A stretch of DNA of 64,000 nt from an uncultured Hyphomicrobiales bacterium (GTDB lineage Bacteria > Pseudomonadota > Alphaproteobacteria > Rhizobiales > Ancalomicrobiaceae): positions 1-64,000 of the forward strand of contig CAIYYN010000008.1 of assembly GCA_903930435.1 (NCBI GenBank), written 5' to 3'. Shown piece after piece: positions 42,987-51,436 of this stretch. Position 1 is the first letter of the stretch. Each line of letters starts with the position of its first letter. The notes beneath the pieces were generated by a model. It was given only the letters and a program-made list of their open reading frames with translations, ran no database searches and was not told the origin of the DNA. Both the position numbers and the translations under genes were made by a program.

Positions 42987-44362
42987 CCACAGTGCTGCGC
43001 GAAACCCCGGAATGTCCGGTGCATTTGCCGGTGGTCATCGTTGGCGCTGGTGCTGCTGGGCTGGTGACAGCGCTTGCGGCACATGCACGGGGCCGGGAGG
43101 TGCTGGTTATCGAGCGGGACCCTCTGCCCCGAGGCTCGACAGCTCTTTCAGCGGGCCTGATCCCGGCAGCTGCAACACGCTGGCAGGCGGAAGCTGGCGT
43201 CGTCGATAGCCCGGAACTGCTCGCCAGCGACATCATGCGCAAGGCTCACGATGAACCTGATCCGGTCGTGGTTCAGGCTATTGCAACGACCGTGGGACAG
43301 GCGCTGGAATGGTTGGCCGATGCGCACGGATTGCCCTTTTCCGTCATCACCAATTTCAATTATCCCGGACACTCGGCTTACAGAATGCATGGTCTGCCAA
43401 GCCGTTCCGGTGCAGCGTTGATAGACCGGTTGAGGCAGGCCGCCGATGCCGCCGGGATCGATATACTCTGCAATGCCCGTGTCACAGCGCTCTTTGCCGA
43501 TGACAAAAACCGCGTGACCGGCGTGGCGGTCGAACGTCCAGATGGAACGCAGGAGCTGATTGGCTGCGATCGTCTGGTGCTGGCCTGCAACGGCTATGGT
43601 GGAAACAAGGCGCTGGTGGCGGCCCACATTCCGGAACTTGCGGAGGCGCTCTATTTCGGGCATCCCGGCAATCAGGGCGATGCGGTGCTCATGGGGCAGG
43701 CGCTCGGGGCTGCGACGCGCCATCTGTCGGGGTATCAGGGACACGGATCGGTCGCGACGCCGCATGGTATTCTGATCACCTGGGCAACCATCATGGAGGG
43801 CGGGTTCCAGGTGAACCAGTCCGGCAGGCGGTTCAGCAATGAAGCGCATGGCTATTCCGAGCAGGCCGAGCATGTACTTGCGCAACCCGGCGGCATCGCC
43901 TGGACGGTGTTTGACGAACGTATCGCCGGGATTGCGCGACAGTTCGAGGATTTCCGGCAGGCAGAGGCGCAGGGAGCGGTCCGGTCGGCCGATGATCTTG
44001 CAATGCTCGCTCGTCAGATGGATGTGCCTGAAGCCGCATTTCTCGAAACAGCCTCAGATGTGGCGCGGTTGAAGTCCGGTGACGGGAGCGATGTGTTCGG
44101 GCGGACATTCGGTGGCGTTTCGCAATTGCAGCCCCCTTACTGCGCTGTAAAGGTCACGGGGGCGTTGTTCCATACGCAGGGTGGGTTGGCAGTCGACGCC
44201 TCAGCTCGAGTCCTGGACCGGACCGGAACCCCGCTGCCGAACCTTTTTGCCGCAGGTGGGGCTGCTGCGGGTATCTCTGGTGATCGCGCGTCGGGCTATC
44301 TGTCGGGAAACGGTCTGATTTCAGCGGTTGGTCTTGGATATATTGCCGGAAGCGGATGTTGA
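42983..44362 (+). CDS. FAD-dependent oxidoreductase (fumarate reductase/3-ketosteroid dehydrogenase-like flavoprotein)
   Basis: 459 residues. Rossmann motif VVIVGAGAAGLVTA (GxGxxG at 21-26), then ERDPLPRGSTALSAG. Substrate-side features are GYGGNKALVAAH, a HGxxxS-type region and the C-terminal FAD clamp GGAAAGISGDRASGYLSGNGL. The family transfers hydride to or from a C-C single or double bond (fumarate reductases, tricarballylate dehydrogenase TcuA, ketosteroid dehydrogenases). It would fit a step that introduces or removes the double bond of a succinate- or maleate-like unit. Last gene of the operon; no heme or quinone partner is encoded nearby. Confidence 0.85.
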   Translation: MTTVLRETPECPVHLPVVIVGAGAAGLVTALAAHARGREVLVIERDPLPRGSTALSAGLIPAAATRWQAEAGVVDSPELLASDIMRKAHDEPDPVVVQAIATTVGQALEWLADAHGLPFSVITNFNYPGHSAYRMHGLPSRSGAALIDRLRQAADAAGIDILCNARVTALFADDKNRVTGVAVERPDGTQELIGCDRLVLACNGYGGNKALVAAHIPELAEALYFGHPGNQGDAVLMGQALGAATRHLSGYQGHGSVATPHGILITWATIMEGGFQVNQSGRRFSNEAHGYSEQAEHVLAQPGGIAWTVFDERIAGIARQFEDFRQAEAQGAVRSADDLAMLARQMDVPEAAFLETASDVARLKSGDGSDVFGRTFGGVSQLQPPYCAVKVTGALFHTQGGLAVDASARVLDRTGTPLPNLFAAGGAAAGISGDRASGYLSGNGLISAVGLGYIAGSGC

Positions 44363-44701
44363 CTCCTCGAGTGGGCGAAAAGCAAAATCCCGGCAACTCG
44401 TGCGTTGACCGGGCATTGGCGAGGGTCGCCGGCGGAGTAGGGATCTATCGGCCGCGCCGACGGATCTCCTGTACAAATAGCTAATCTTTGCTCACGAAAC
44501 ATGGGAATGAATTGCAATAAAATACCAGCAAAAATGGTACTTATTGCTCAGTGCATTGATGTCTAATTGTAGGAAGTCGCGTTGTCAGAACCGCGAAAGA
44601 CACTTTGATAAATTCTCGCATGAGCCCCCCGAAATCCGCAGTTGACAGTTGCTGCAAACAGCTGTGGACTGAACCAATCGCGAATTGGTTCGGATCAATC
44701 C
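44363..44701. other. intergenic region between the two GntR-linked operons
   Basis: A weak hairpin (CCCGG, 44389-44393, with CCGGG, 44409-44413, and AAC/GTT inside) may end the upstream operon. Further on, the sequence turns AT-rich. A TACCA-GCAAAAA-TGGTA inverted repeat (44523-44539) might be a site for the regulator encoded next. No gene seen. Confidence 0.4.
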
Positions 44702-45418
44702 ATGGCTGAGGCGACAGATAATTCGACAAAGGCGCTGGAGAAGCTGCGTGGACTGCTGCAGTCGGGGCAGTTTGCGCCGGGTAGCCGCTTGCCGTCCGAG
44801 CGCACACTGGTCGAGATTTACGGCTTGAGCCGACGGTCGCTGCGGCGGGCGTTCGAAGTGCTGATCGCGGAAGGTCTGGTCTGGCGCAAGCAGGGCTCGG
44901 GCAGTTTCGCCGGATCGCCGCCGCCGGATGCCTTTCCGGAAATCGGGGCGCTGGTTGCCGGAACCAATCTGATGGAAGTCATGGAGGCACGGCTGCGATT
45001 TGAACCGCAACTGGCGCAGCTCGCCGCCTTGCGCGCCAAGCCGGATGAAATCCGCAGCATGTATGATCTGATTGGCCGGATCTCGGATAGTACGGATGCC
45101 GACAGCCGGGAACTCTGGGACGGGGCCTTGCATCGAAAGATTGCGCAAGCCGCAGGAAATCGACTGATCCTTGCCTTGTTTGATGTCATGAACCGCGTGC
45201 GGCAAGATCCCGTCTGGCAGAAGATTCGTGAGGAAGCGCGGATTCAGGCGCAGACAAAGCCGATCACCTATGAAGAGCATCTGGCCATTATTGATGCGAT
45301 CGCGGCACGTGATCCGGCAATGGCCGCGGAGGCCATGCGACGCCATCTGCTGACGCTGCAGGAAAGTCTTATCCGGGCGACGTCACATGATCCGCTGATC
45401 GAGTTGCAGGACGCATGA
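44702..45418 (+). CDS. GntR-family (FadR/FCD) transcriptional regulator
   Basis: 238 residues from the ATG at 44702; an upstream TTG at 44642 is less likely. Winged helix-turn-helix about 8-70 (GQFAPGSRLPSERTLVEIYGLSRRSLRRAFEVL). An all-helical FCD ligand domain about 90-230 carries the ARLRFEPQLAQLAA, LHRKIAQAAGN and EEHLAIIDAIAARD positions that supply metal and acid ligands. FCD regulators usually sense small organic acids or amino-acid derivatives. First gene before the peptide transporter and gamma-glutamyltransferase genes, so probably their repressor. Confidence 0.88.
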   Translation: MAEATDNSTKALEKLRGLLQSGQFAPGSRLPSERTLVEIYGLSRRSLRRAFEVLIAEGLVWRKQGSGSFAGSPPPDAFPEIGALVAGTNLMEVMEARLRFEPQLAQLAALRAKPDEIRSMYDLIGRISDSTDADSRELWDGALHRKIAQAAGNRLILALFDVMNRVRQDPVWQKIREEARIQAQTKPITYEEHLAIIDAIAARDPAMAAEAMRRHLLTLQESLIRATSHDPLIELQDA

Positions 45419-45466
45419 CGATACTTGATACGATGGGCCAGTAGGCCGATGAAACAGGAGTTTGGT

Positions 45467-46975
45467 ATGCAAAGAGTCCGTTTTCTGGGCGCAATTGTGG
45501 CGGCGGCGATGCTGACAGCACCTGTCTTGGCGGCAGAGCTGAAAATCGGCCTTGCTGAAGACGCCGATACGCTGGACCCGGCGCAATCCCGAACATTTGT
45601 TGGCCGGATCGTCTATACGGCGCTCTGTGACAAGCTCGTTGACGTGACGCCGAAGCTTGAGATCGTGCCGCAATTGGCGACCAGCTGGGCCTGGTCGGAC
45701 GACGGTATGTCTCTGACGATGACGCTGCGCGAGGGCGTCAAATTCCACGACGGCACGGCCATGGATGCCGAGGCGGTCGTTGCGACCATCAAGCGCAATC
45801 TGACGCTCACCGAAAGCCGCCGCAAGAGCGAGCTTTCCTCGGTCGCAGACGTTGTGGCGACCGGGCCGTTGCAGGTCAGGTTCCAGTTGAAGGCACCGGA
45901 CGCAACCTTGCTGGCCCAATTGGCTGATCGCGCCGGGATGATCGTGTCGCCAACGGCTGCGAAGGCACTGGGTGCCAATTTCGGCAGTCATCCCGTGTGT
46001 GCCGGGCCATTCGAGTTTGTCGAGCGCATCCAGCAGGACCGGATCGTGCTGAAGCGCTTTGCCGACTACTGGAACAAGGACCACGTCAAGCTCGACAAGG
46101 TCACCTATCTGCCGATTGTCGACAATACGGTCCGGCTTGCGAATCTGCGTGCCGGTGACCTCGACATGATGGAACGACTTGCGCCAACGGATATCGGCAC
46201 AATCAAGTCGGATCCCAAGTTGACCTTCGCCAAGGCCATCGGGATCGGCTACATGGGGCTATACGCCAATATCGCGAACGGCCCACGTGCCAATAATCCG
46301 TTTGGCAGGGACAAGCGGGTTCGTCAGGCGTTCTCGCTGGCCATTGATCGCGAGGCACTCAACCAGATCGTGTTTGACGGAACCGCTCTCGCGGGAAATC
46401 AGCCCTATCCGCCGACCAGCCCGTGGTTCAATTCGGCTCTGCCGGTGCCCGAGCGCGATATCAGCAAGGCCAAGGCTTTGCTGAAGGCAGCTGGCCAGGA
46501 ACTGGTCTACATCGAGCTTCAGACATCGAATAACCCGATCATGATGCAGCAGATGCAGGCGGTTCAGGCGATGGTCGCCGAAGCCGGGTTTGATGTTCGG
46601 CTCAAGACCATGGAATTCGCCACGCTGCTGAATTCCCAATCGGCAGGCACCTATGACCTGAGCCGGACCGACTGGTCCGGGCGCGTCGACCCTGACGGGA
46701 ACCTGCATCAGTTTGTCACCTGCGCCGGCGGGCTGAATGACGAGAAATATTGCAATCCGAAAGTCGACGAACTCCTGAATGATGCGCGACGTTCGATCGA
46801 TCCCAAGGTGCGCAAGGCCAAATATGATGAAGCCGCAGTCATCCTCGATGATGAATTACCGGTGATTTATCTGGGGCATACAGCATGGCTATGGGCGTTC
46901 AACAAGAAGGTCACCGGCTTTGTGCCGTCACCTGACGGGATGATCCGTCTGCTTGATGTCACCAATGGCAATTGA
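45467..46975 (+). CDS. ABC transporter substrate-binding protein, peptide/nickel family (SBP_bac_5)
   Basis: 502 residues from the ATG at 45467, six bases after AGGAG; two ATGs upstream lack this. Signal peptide 1-23 (cleaved near VLAAE). The mature protein begins LKIGLAEDADTLDPAQSRT and has ATSWAWSDDGMSLTMTLREGVKFHDGT, the family signature, and NNPFGRDKRVRQAFSLAIDREAL. It feeds the DppBC-like permease below. The ligand could be a dipeptide, glutathione or a gamma-glutamyl compound, given the gamma-glutamyltransferase in the operon. Confidence 0.9.
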   Translation: MQRVRFLGAIVAAAMLTAPVLAAELKIGLAEDADTLDPAQSRTFVGRIVYTALCDKLVDVTPKLEIVPQLATSWAWSDDGMSLTMTLREGVKFHDGTAMDAEAVVATIKRNLTLTESRRKSELSSVADVVATGPLQVRFQLKAPDATLLAQLADRAGMIVSPTAAKALGANFGSHPVCAGPFEFVERIQQDRIVLKRFADYWNKDHVKLDKVTYLPIVDNTVRLANLRAGDLDMMERLAPTDIGTIKSDPKLTFAKAIGIGYMGLYANIANGPRANNPFGRDKRVRQAFSLAIDREALNQIVFDGTALAGNQPYPPTSPWFNSALPVPERDISKAKALLKAAGQELVYIELQTSNNPIMMQQMQAVQAMVAEAGFDVRLKTMEFATLLNSQSAGTYDLSRTDWSGRVDPDGNLHQFVTCAGGLNDEKYCNPKVDELLNDARRSIDPKVRKAKYDEAAVILDDELPVIYLGHTAWLWAFNKKVTGFVPSPDGMIRLLDVTNGN

Positions 46976-47044
46976 CCCGATGGACCAGCCCGACGCACGC
47001 GTGGCTGGCTGGTCCCGAGTGATCTTTCAGGAGGGCAGCAAGCG

Positions 47045-47992
47045 ATGACGACCCTACTTGCGCGACGGTTGCTGCTGGCCGTGCCGACGCTGCTGATCAT
47101 CTCGATGTTTGTGTTCCTGCTGCAAAAATTGCTGCCGGGAGACCCGGTGCTCGTGATGGCGGGAGAAGATCGCGACCCCGCCGTGCTCGAACTGCTGCGG
47201 GCGAAATATCATCTGAACGATCCACTGCCACTTCAATATCTTGCCTGGCTCGTCAACGCCTTGCATGGTGATCTCGGAATCTCGCTGCGAACCAACCAGC
47301 CGGTGCTGGCTCTCATCGTGGAAAAGCTGCCGGTCACGCTTCAATTGGCGATCATGGCCATGACCTTCGCGCTGCTCATCGGGATACCGCTCGGGGTGCT
47401 CGCTGCGGTGAAGCGAAATACGCTCATCGACTACATCGTCAGTCTCATTGCACTTGCGGGCTTGTCGGTACCGAATTTCTGGCTCGGGATCATGCTGATC
47501 CTCGTGGTCTCGGTGAAACTCGGCTGGCTGCCCGCGTCCGGCTACCAGCCGTTCAGCGTTGATCCACTCATATCGCTGAAGACAATGTTGATGCCGGCCT
47601 TTGTGCTCGGCAATGCGCTGGCCGCGTCGATCATGCGACACACGCGGTCGGCGATGATCGGGGTGCTGTCGTCGGATTACATCCGGACGGCGCGTGCCAA
47701 GGGCCTGACCGAGCGCGAGGTCGTCCTTTCGCACGCCTTCCGGAATGCACTCGTGCCCATCATCACGCTCGGGGCCCTGCTGTTCGGCGAATTGCTCGCC
47801 GGTGCGGTGCTGACCGAGCAGATTTTCACCATTCCGGGCTTTGGCAAACTGATTGTCGACGCCGTGTTCAACCGCGACTACGCTGTCGTCCAAGGGGTGG
47901 TGCTGTGCACCGCCGTCGGCTTTATCAGCCTGAACCTGCTGGCCGATGTCATGGCCGTTCTGCTCAATCCGCGATTGAGGGCCAGCCTGTGA
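47045..47992 (+). CDS. peptide ABC transporter permease (DppB type)
   Basis: 315 residues, six membrane helices. It opens LLARRLLLAVPTLLIISMFVFLL with the LPGDPV motif after helix 1. The coupling loop YIRTARAKGLTEREVV then HAFRNALVPI (about 211-237) is the DppB standard. AGGAGGG upstream of the ATG. Overlaps the next gene (GTGA). Confidence 0.92.
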   Translation: MTTLLARRLLLAVPTLLIISMFVFLLQKLLPGDPVLVMAGEDRDPAVLELLRAKYHLNDPLPLQYLAWLVNALHGDLGISLRTNQPVLALIVEKLPVTLQLAIMAMTFALLIGIPLGVLAAVKRNTLIDYIVSLIALAGLSVPNFWLGIMLILVVSVKLGWLPASGYQPFSVDPLISLKTMLMPAFVLGNALAASIMRHTRSAMIGVLSSDYIRTARAKGLTEREVVLSHAFRNALVPIITLGALLFGELLAGAVLTEQIFTIPGFGKLIVDAVFNRDYAVVQGVVLCTAVGFISLNLLADVMAVLLNPRLRASL

Positions 47993-48852
47993 CCGACACC
48001 GTCATGCCTGCGGCAGCCTCACCGATGCATCGCGCCATTGCGAAGCTCATCGCCAACCGGGGTGCGCTTGTTGGGCTGACGATCATTGTCATCATTGGCG
48101 CAGTCGCGCTGCTGGCGCCCTATCTGCCGATCCAGAATCCCAATGCCACCAGCTGGTCGGCGATCCGCAAGGCACCCTCACTGGCGCATCTGCTTGGAAC
48201 AGACGAATTGGGTCACGATTTGCTGGCGCGGATGATCTGGGGGGCGCGGGCCTCGCTTGCAGCCGGACTTGTGTCGGTAACGCTGGCGATCACGGTCGGC
48301 ATGCCGCTCGGTATCGTGGCAGGCTATCTCGGCGGGTGGATCGATCTTGTCATTTCGCGCGTCTCAGAGGCTTTCATGGCGATGCCATTCCTGATTATGG
48401 CCATCGCGCTGTCAGCGTTTCTTGGGCCGAGCCTGACCAATTCCATGATCGCCATCGCCCTGTCGGCATTGCCGATCTTCGTGCGTTTGACGCGCGCTCA
48501 GGCGCAAGCGATCAAGACGGAAGATTACATCGAGGGCGCACGATCGATTGGCCTTGGCCCCGTTGCCATCATGACCCGCTATATCTTCCCCAATGTGTTG
48601 CCGCCGATCCTGGTTCAGGCGACGCTGACTGTGGCAACCGCGATCATTGCCGAGGCGAGCTTGTCGTTCCTCGGCCTCGGACAGCAGCCGCCGTGGCCGA
48701 GTTGGGGCTCCATGCTCAATGTCGCCAAGAACTTTCTCGATCAAGCGCCCTGGATGGCGATCTGGCCCGGGACTGCGATTTTCCTTGTCGTCGTTGCCTT
48801 CAATCTCGTCGGTGACGGACTGCGTGATGCCCTCGATCCCCGCTCCAACTGA
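47989..48852 (+). CDS. peptide ABC transporter permease (DppC type)
   Basis: 287 residues from a GTG overlapping the DppB stop; an ATG five codons in is the alternative. DppC hallmarks are HLLGTDELGHDLLARMIWGAR, the EDYIEGARSIGLGP coupling loop with HYIFPNV-like YIFPNVLPP, and EASLSFLGLGQQPPWPSWG. Works with DppB. Confidence 0.92.
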   Translation: MTDTVMPAAASPMHRAIAKLIANRGALVGLTIIVIIGAVALLAPYLPIQNPNATSWSAIRKAPSLAHLLGTDELGHDLLARMIWGARASLAAGLVSVTLAITVGMPLGIVAGYLGGWIDLVISRVSEAFMAMPFLIMAIALSAFLGPSLTNSMIAIALSALPIFVRLTRAQAQAIKTEDYIEGARSIGLGPVAIMTRYIFPNVLPPILVQATLTVATAIIAEASLSFLGLGQQPPWPSWGSMLNVAKNFLDQAPWMAIWPGTAIFLVVVAFNLVGDGLRDALDPRSN

Positions 48853-48878
48853 TTTCCTCTCAACCCGGACCGATTTCC

Positions 48879-50663
48879 ATGACCCAGTTCACCACCCGCC
48901 CTGAAATCCTCGGCACCTTCGGTGTTGTGACGTCAACGCACTGGATTGCGTCTGCTGTCGGCATGTCGATCCTGGAAAAGGGGGGCAATGCCTTTGACGC
49001 AGCTGTCGCAACCGGCTTTGTGCTGCAAATCGTCGAGCCGCACCTGTGTGGCCCCGGTGGCGATCTTCCCGCCCTGATCTATTCGAAGAAGACCGGGCGG
49101 GTCGAGGTCATCTGTGCGCAAGGTCCGGCCCCGGCAGGCGCGACCATCGAGCACTATACGTCCGAGGGGATCGATCTCATTCCGGGCAACGGGCTGCTCG
49201 CGACCGTCATTCCGGGATCATTCGACGGCTGGATGCTGATGCTCCGGGACTACGGGACCATGAGCGTCGCCGACGTCCTCGCGCCCGCGATCCACTATGC
49301 CGAAGCGGGCCACCCCATGCTGGAGCGTGTATCCGCCACGATCGCAGGCCTTGCCGACTTCTTCCGCGAGCACTGGCCGACATCTTATGCGACCTGGCTG
49401 CCGGGTGGCGCGGTGCCGAAGCCAAATGCCCTGTTTCGCAATCCTGTTCTGGCCGAGACCTGGCGACGGATTGTGCGGGAAGCGGATGCTGCCGGAAGCC
49501 GCGAAGCGGGCATCGACGCCGCGCGGAATGCCTTCTATCGCGGTTTCGTTGCCGAGCGGATTGTCGCGTTCCTGGCAGAAGCTGAAGTCATGGACGGCAG
49601 CGGCAGCCGCCACAAGGGCGTGCTCTCTGGCGATGATCTTGCGGGTTGGAGCGCAACTGTCGAACAACCCGTTACCTATGATTATCACGGCTGGACGGTG
49701 GCCAAGACCGGCCCGTGGGGACAGGGGCCTGTGCTGTTGCAGGCGCTGTCGCTGCTGAAAGGCTTTGATCTCGCCTCAATGCCGACCGATGGTCCAGATT
49801 TCGTGCACACGGTCGTGGAAGCGATGAAACTCGCCTATGCCGATCGCGAAGCCTATTACGGCGACCCTGATTTTTCGACGGTGCCTCTCGATCAGCTGCT
49901 AAGCGATTCCTATGCGGACAGCCGTCGCAGCCTGATGAGCGGCACGGCGTCACTCGATCTGATCCCGGGTCGTATCAAGGGCTACGAGGCGCAAGTCGAT
50001 GCCGTCATGACGATGCTCGGCGAGAAGTCCGGCATGGGTGCGGTTTACGAGCCAACCATGTCGCATCTGACGGAAAAGCGCGGCGATACGGTCCATATAG
50101 ATGTCATCGACCGCGACGGCAACATGGTTTCGGTCACGCCGTCGGGCGGATGGTTGCAGTCCTCGCCGATCATCCCGGATCTCGGATTCTGTCTCAATTC
50201 GCGCGCGCAGATGTTCTGGCTGAAGCCGGGGTTGCCGACGTCGCTGGCGCCCGGTCGGCGACCGCGCACCACGTTGACGCCGTCGCTCGCCTTGTTTGAA
50301 GGGCGTCCGACGATGGCCTTCGGGACACCCGGCGGTGATCAGCAGGACCAGTGGCAGCTGTCGTTCTTCCTGCGCCATGTCCATCACAAGCTCGGGCTGC
50401 AGGCGACCATCGACAAGCCGTTGTTCCATACGGCGCATTTCCCAGGCTCGTTCCACCCGAGGACCAGAGAGCCCGGCCATCTCGCGATTGAATCGGCGTT
50501 CCCGACTGCGACGCTGGATGAATTGCGACGGCGCGGGCATCGCCTGACGGTGACCGAACCCTGGTCCATTGGTCGCCTGACAGCCGCCAAACGGGATGCC
50601 GATGGACTACTTTACGCAGCAGCAACTCCGCGCCTCATGCAAGCCTACGCCATCGGGAGATAG
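48879..50663 (+). CDS. gamma-glutamyltransferase family protein (Ntn hydrolase)
   Basis: 594 residues, no signal peptide, unlike classical periplasmic Ggt. It starts with the conserved VTSTHWIASAVGMSILEKGGNAFDAAVA and GPGGDLPALIY. The autoprocessing and nucleophile Thr404 is in KRGDTVHIDVIDRDGNMVS, aligning with the T-T-H motif of Ggt. GGWLQSSPIIPDLGF and the TPGGDQQDQWQLSFFL region follow. It would cleave or transfer gamma-glutamyl or related acyl amide bonds in the cytoplasm. Many members of this branch act on other acyl amides (cephalosporin acylase-like), so the substrate is open. It lies between peptide-transporter genes. Confidence 0.88.
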   Translation: MTQFTTRPEILGTFGVVTSTHWIASAVGMSILEKGGNAFDAAVATGFVLQIVEPHLCGPGGDLPALIYSKKTGRVEVICAQGPAPAGATIEHYTSEGIDLIPGNGLLATVIPGSFDGWMLMLRDYGTMSVADVLAPAIHYAEAGHPMLERVSATIAGLADFFREHWPTSYATWLPGGAVPKPNALFRNPVLAETWRRIVREADAAGSREAGIDAARNAFYRGFVAERIVAFLAEAEVMDGSGSRHKGVLSGDDLAGWSATVEQPVTYDYHGWTVAKTGPWGQGPVLLQALSLLKGFDLASMPTDGPDFVHTVVEAMKLAYADREAYYGDPDFSTVPLDQLLSDSYADSRRSLMSGTASLDLIPGRIKGYEAQVDAVMTMLGEKSGMGAVYEPTMSHLTEKRGDTVHIDVIDRDGNMVSVTPSGGWLQSSPIIPDLGFCLNSRAQMFWLKPGLPTSLAPGRRPRTTLTPSLALFEGRPTMAFGTPGGDQQDQWQLSFFLRHVHHKLGLQATIDKPLFHTAHFPGSFHPRTREPGHLAIESAFPTATLDELRRRGHRLTVTEPWSIGRLTAAKRDADGLLYAAATPRLMQAYAIGR

Positions 50664-50665
50664 GA

Positions 50666-51421
50666 ATGACCTGGTCAATTGTTGCGCGCGATCCTGCGAC
50701 GGGCCACCTCGGCATTGCCGTCGCCAGTCGCTTCTTCTCTGTGGGGACGCTCGTTCCGCACATCAAGCCCGGCGTCGGTGCCGTGGCGACGCAAGCCTTC
50801 ATCAATCCGCTGTATGGGGTCGATGGCCTTGCATTCCTTGCCGAGGGTCGGACGCCGGAGGAGGTCATCGGCATCCTGACAGCGCGGGATGCCGGGCACC
50901 GACAGCGTCAGATGCATCTGATGACGCGCGATGGACGCAACGGAGCCTTCACCGGCAGCGCCTGCATCGATTGGGCGGGGCATCTGGTGGATGAGCAGGT
51001 CTCGGTCGCAGGCAATATGCTCGCGGGTCCGCAGGTCATCGCAACCACGCTGGACGTTTTCAAAAAAACCGCCGACAAGCCATTCATCGAGCGCTTTCTG
51101 GAGGCGATGCAGGCGGGCGAAGACGCGGGTGGCGACAAGCGCGGTCGGCAATCCGCTGCCATCGTCATCTACCGGGATCAGGCCTACCCGTGGATCGACA
51201 TCAGGGCCGACGACCACGCCGATCCGCTCGCCGAATTGCGCCGCCTCTATGCCGTGGCGGGAGAGCGTTACCTGCATTTTGCCGAGTTGATGCCGACCCG
51301 CGCCAATCCGGACGGTCTGCTCGACCGCAGCATCATTGATCGCCGCATTGCCGAACTGGAAGAGATCCGCGAGCGCGAGGGACGGCCATCCGCCTCCTTT
51401 GCGACGCCGTGGAAGCCCTGA
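50666..51421 (+). CDS. DUF1028 family protein (putative Ntn-type hydrolase)
   Basis: 251 residues. It opens TWSIVARDPATGHLGIAVASRFFSVG, then GVGAVATQAFINPLYG and QSAAIVIYR, the DUF1028 pattern; an Ntn-hydrolase-like fold is proposed for the family but activity is unknown. The gene starts two bases after the gamma-glutamyltransferase stop. DUF1028 genes are frequently beside peptidases or peptide transporters, and this arrangement supports a role in processing the imported compound. Confidence 0.85.
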   Translation: MTWSIVARDPATGHLGIAVASRFFSVGTLVPHIKPGVGAVATQAFINPLYGVDGLAFLAEGRTPEEVIGILTARDAGHRQRQMHLMTRDGRNGAFTGSACIDWAGHLVDEQVSVAGNMLAGPQVIATTLDVFKKTADKPFIERFLEAMQAGEDAGGDKRGRQSAAIVIYRDQAYPWIDIRADDHADPLAELRRLYAVAGERYLHFAELMPTRANPDGLLDRSIIDRRIAELEEIREREGRPSASFATPWKP

Positions 51422-51436
51422 ACCGGAGACTGGCCC

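Noticed and set aside
44523-44539. TACCA...TGGTA inverted repeat as a firm FadR-type operator
   Set aside because: The arms are only five bases and point the opposite way from the TGGT-N3-ACCA consensus; chance is likely in an AT-rich stretch.
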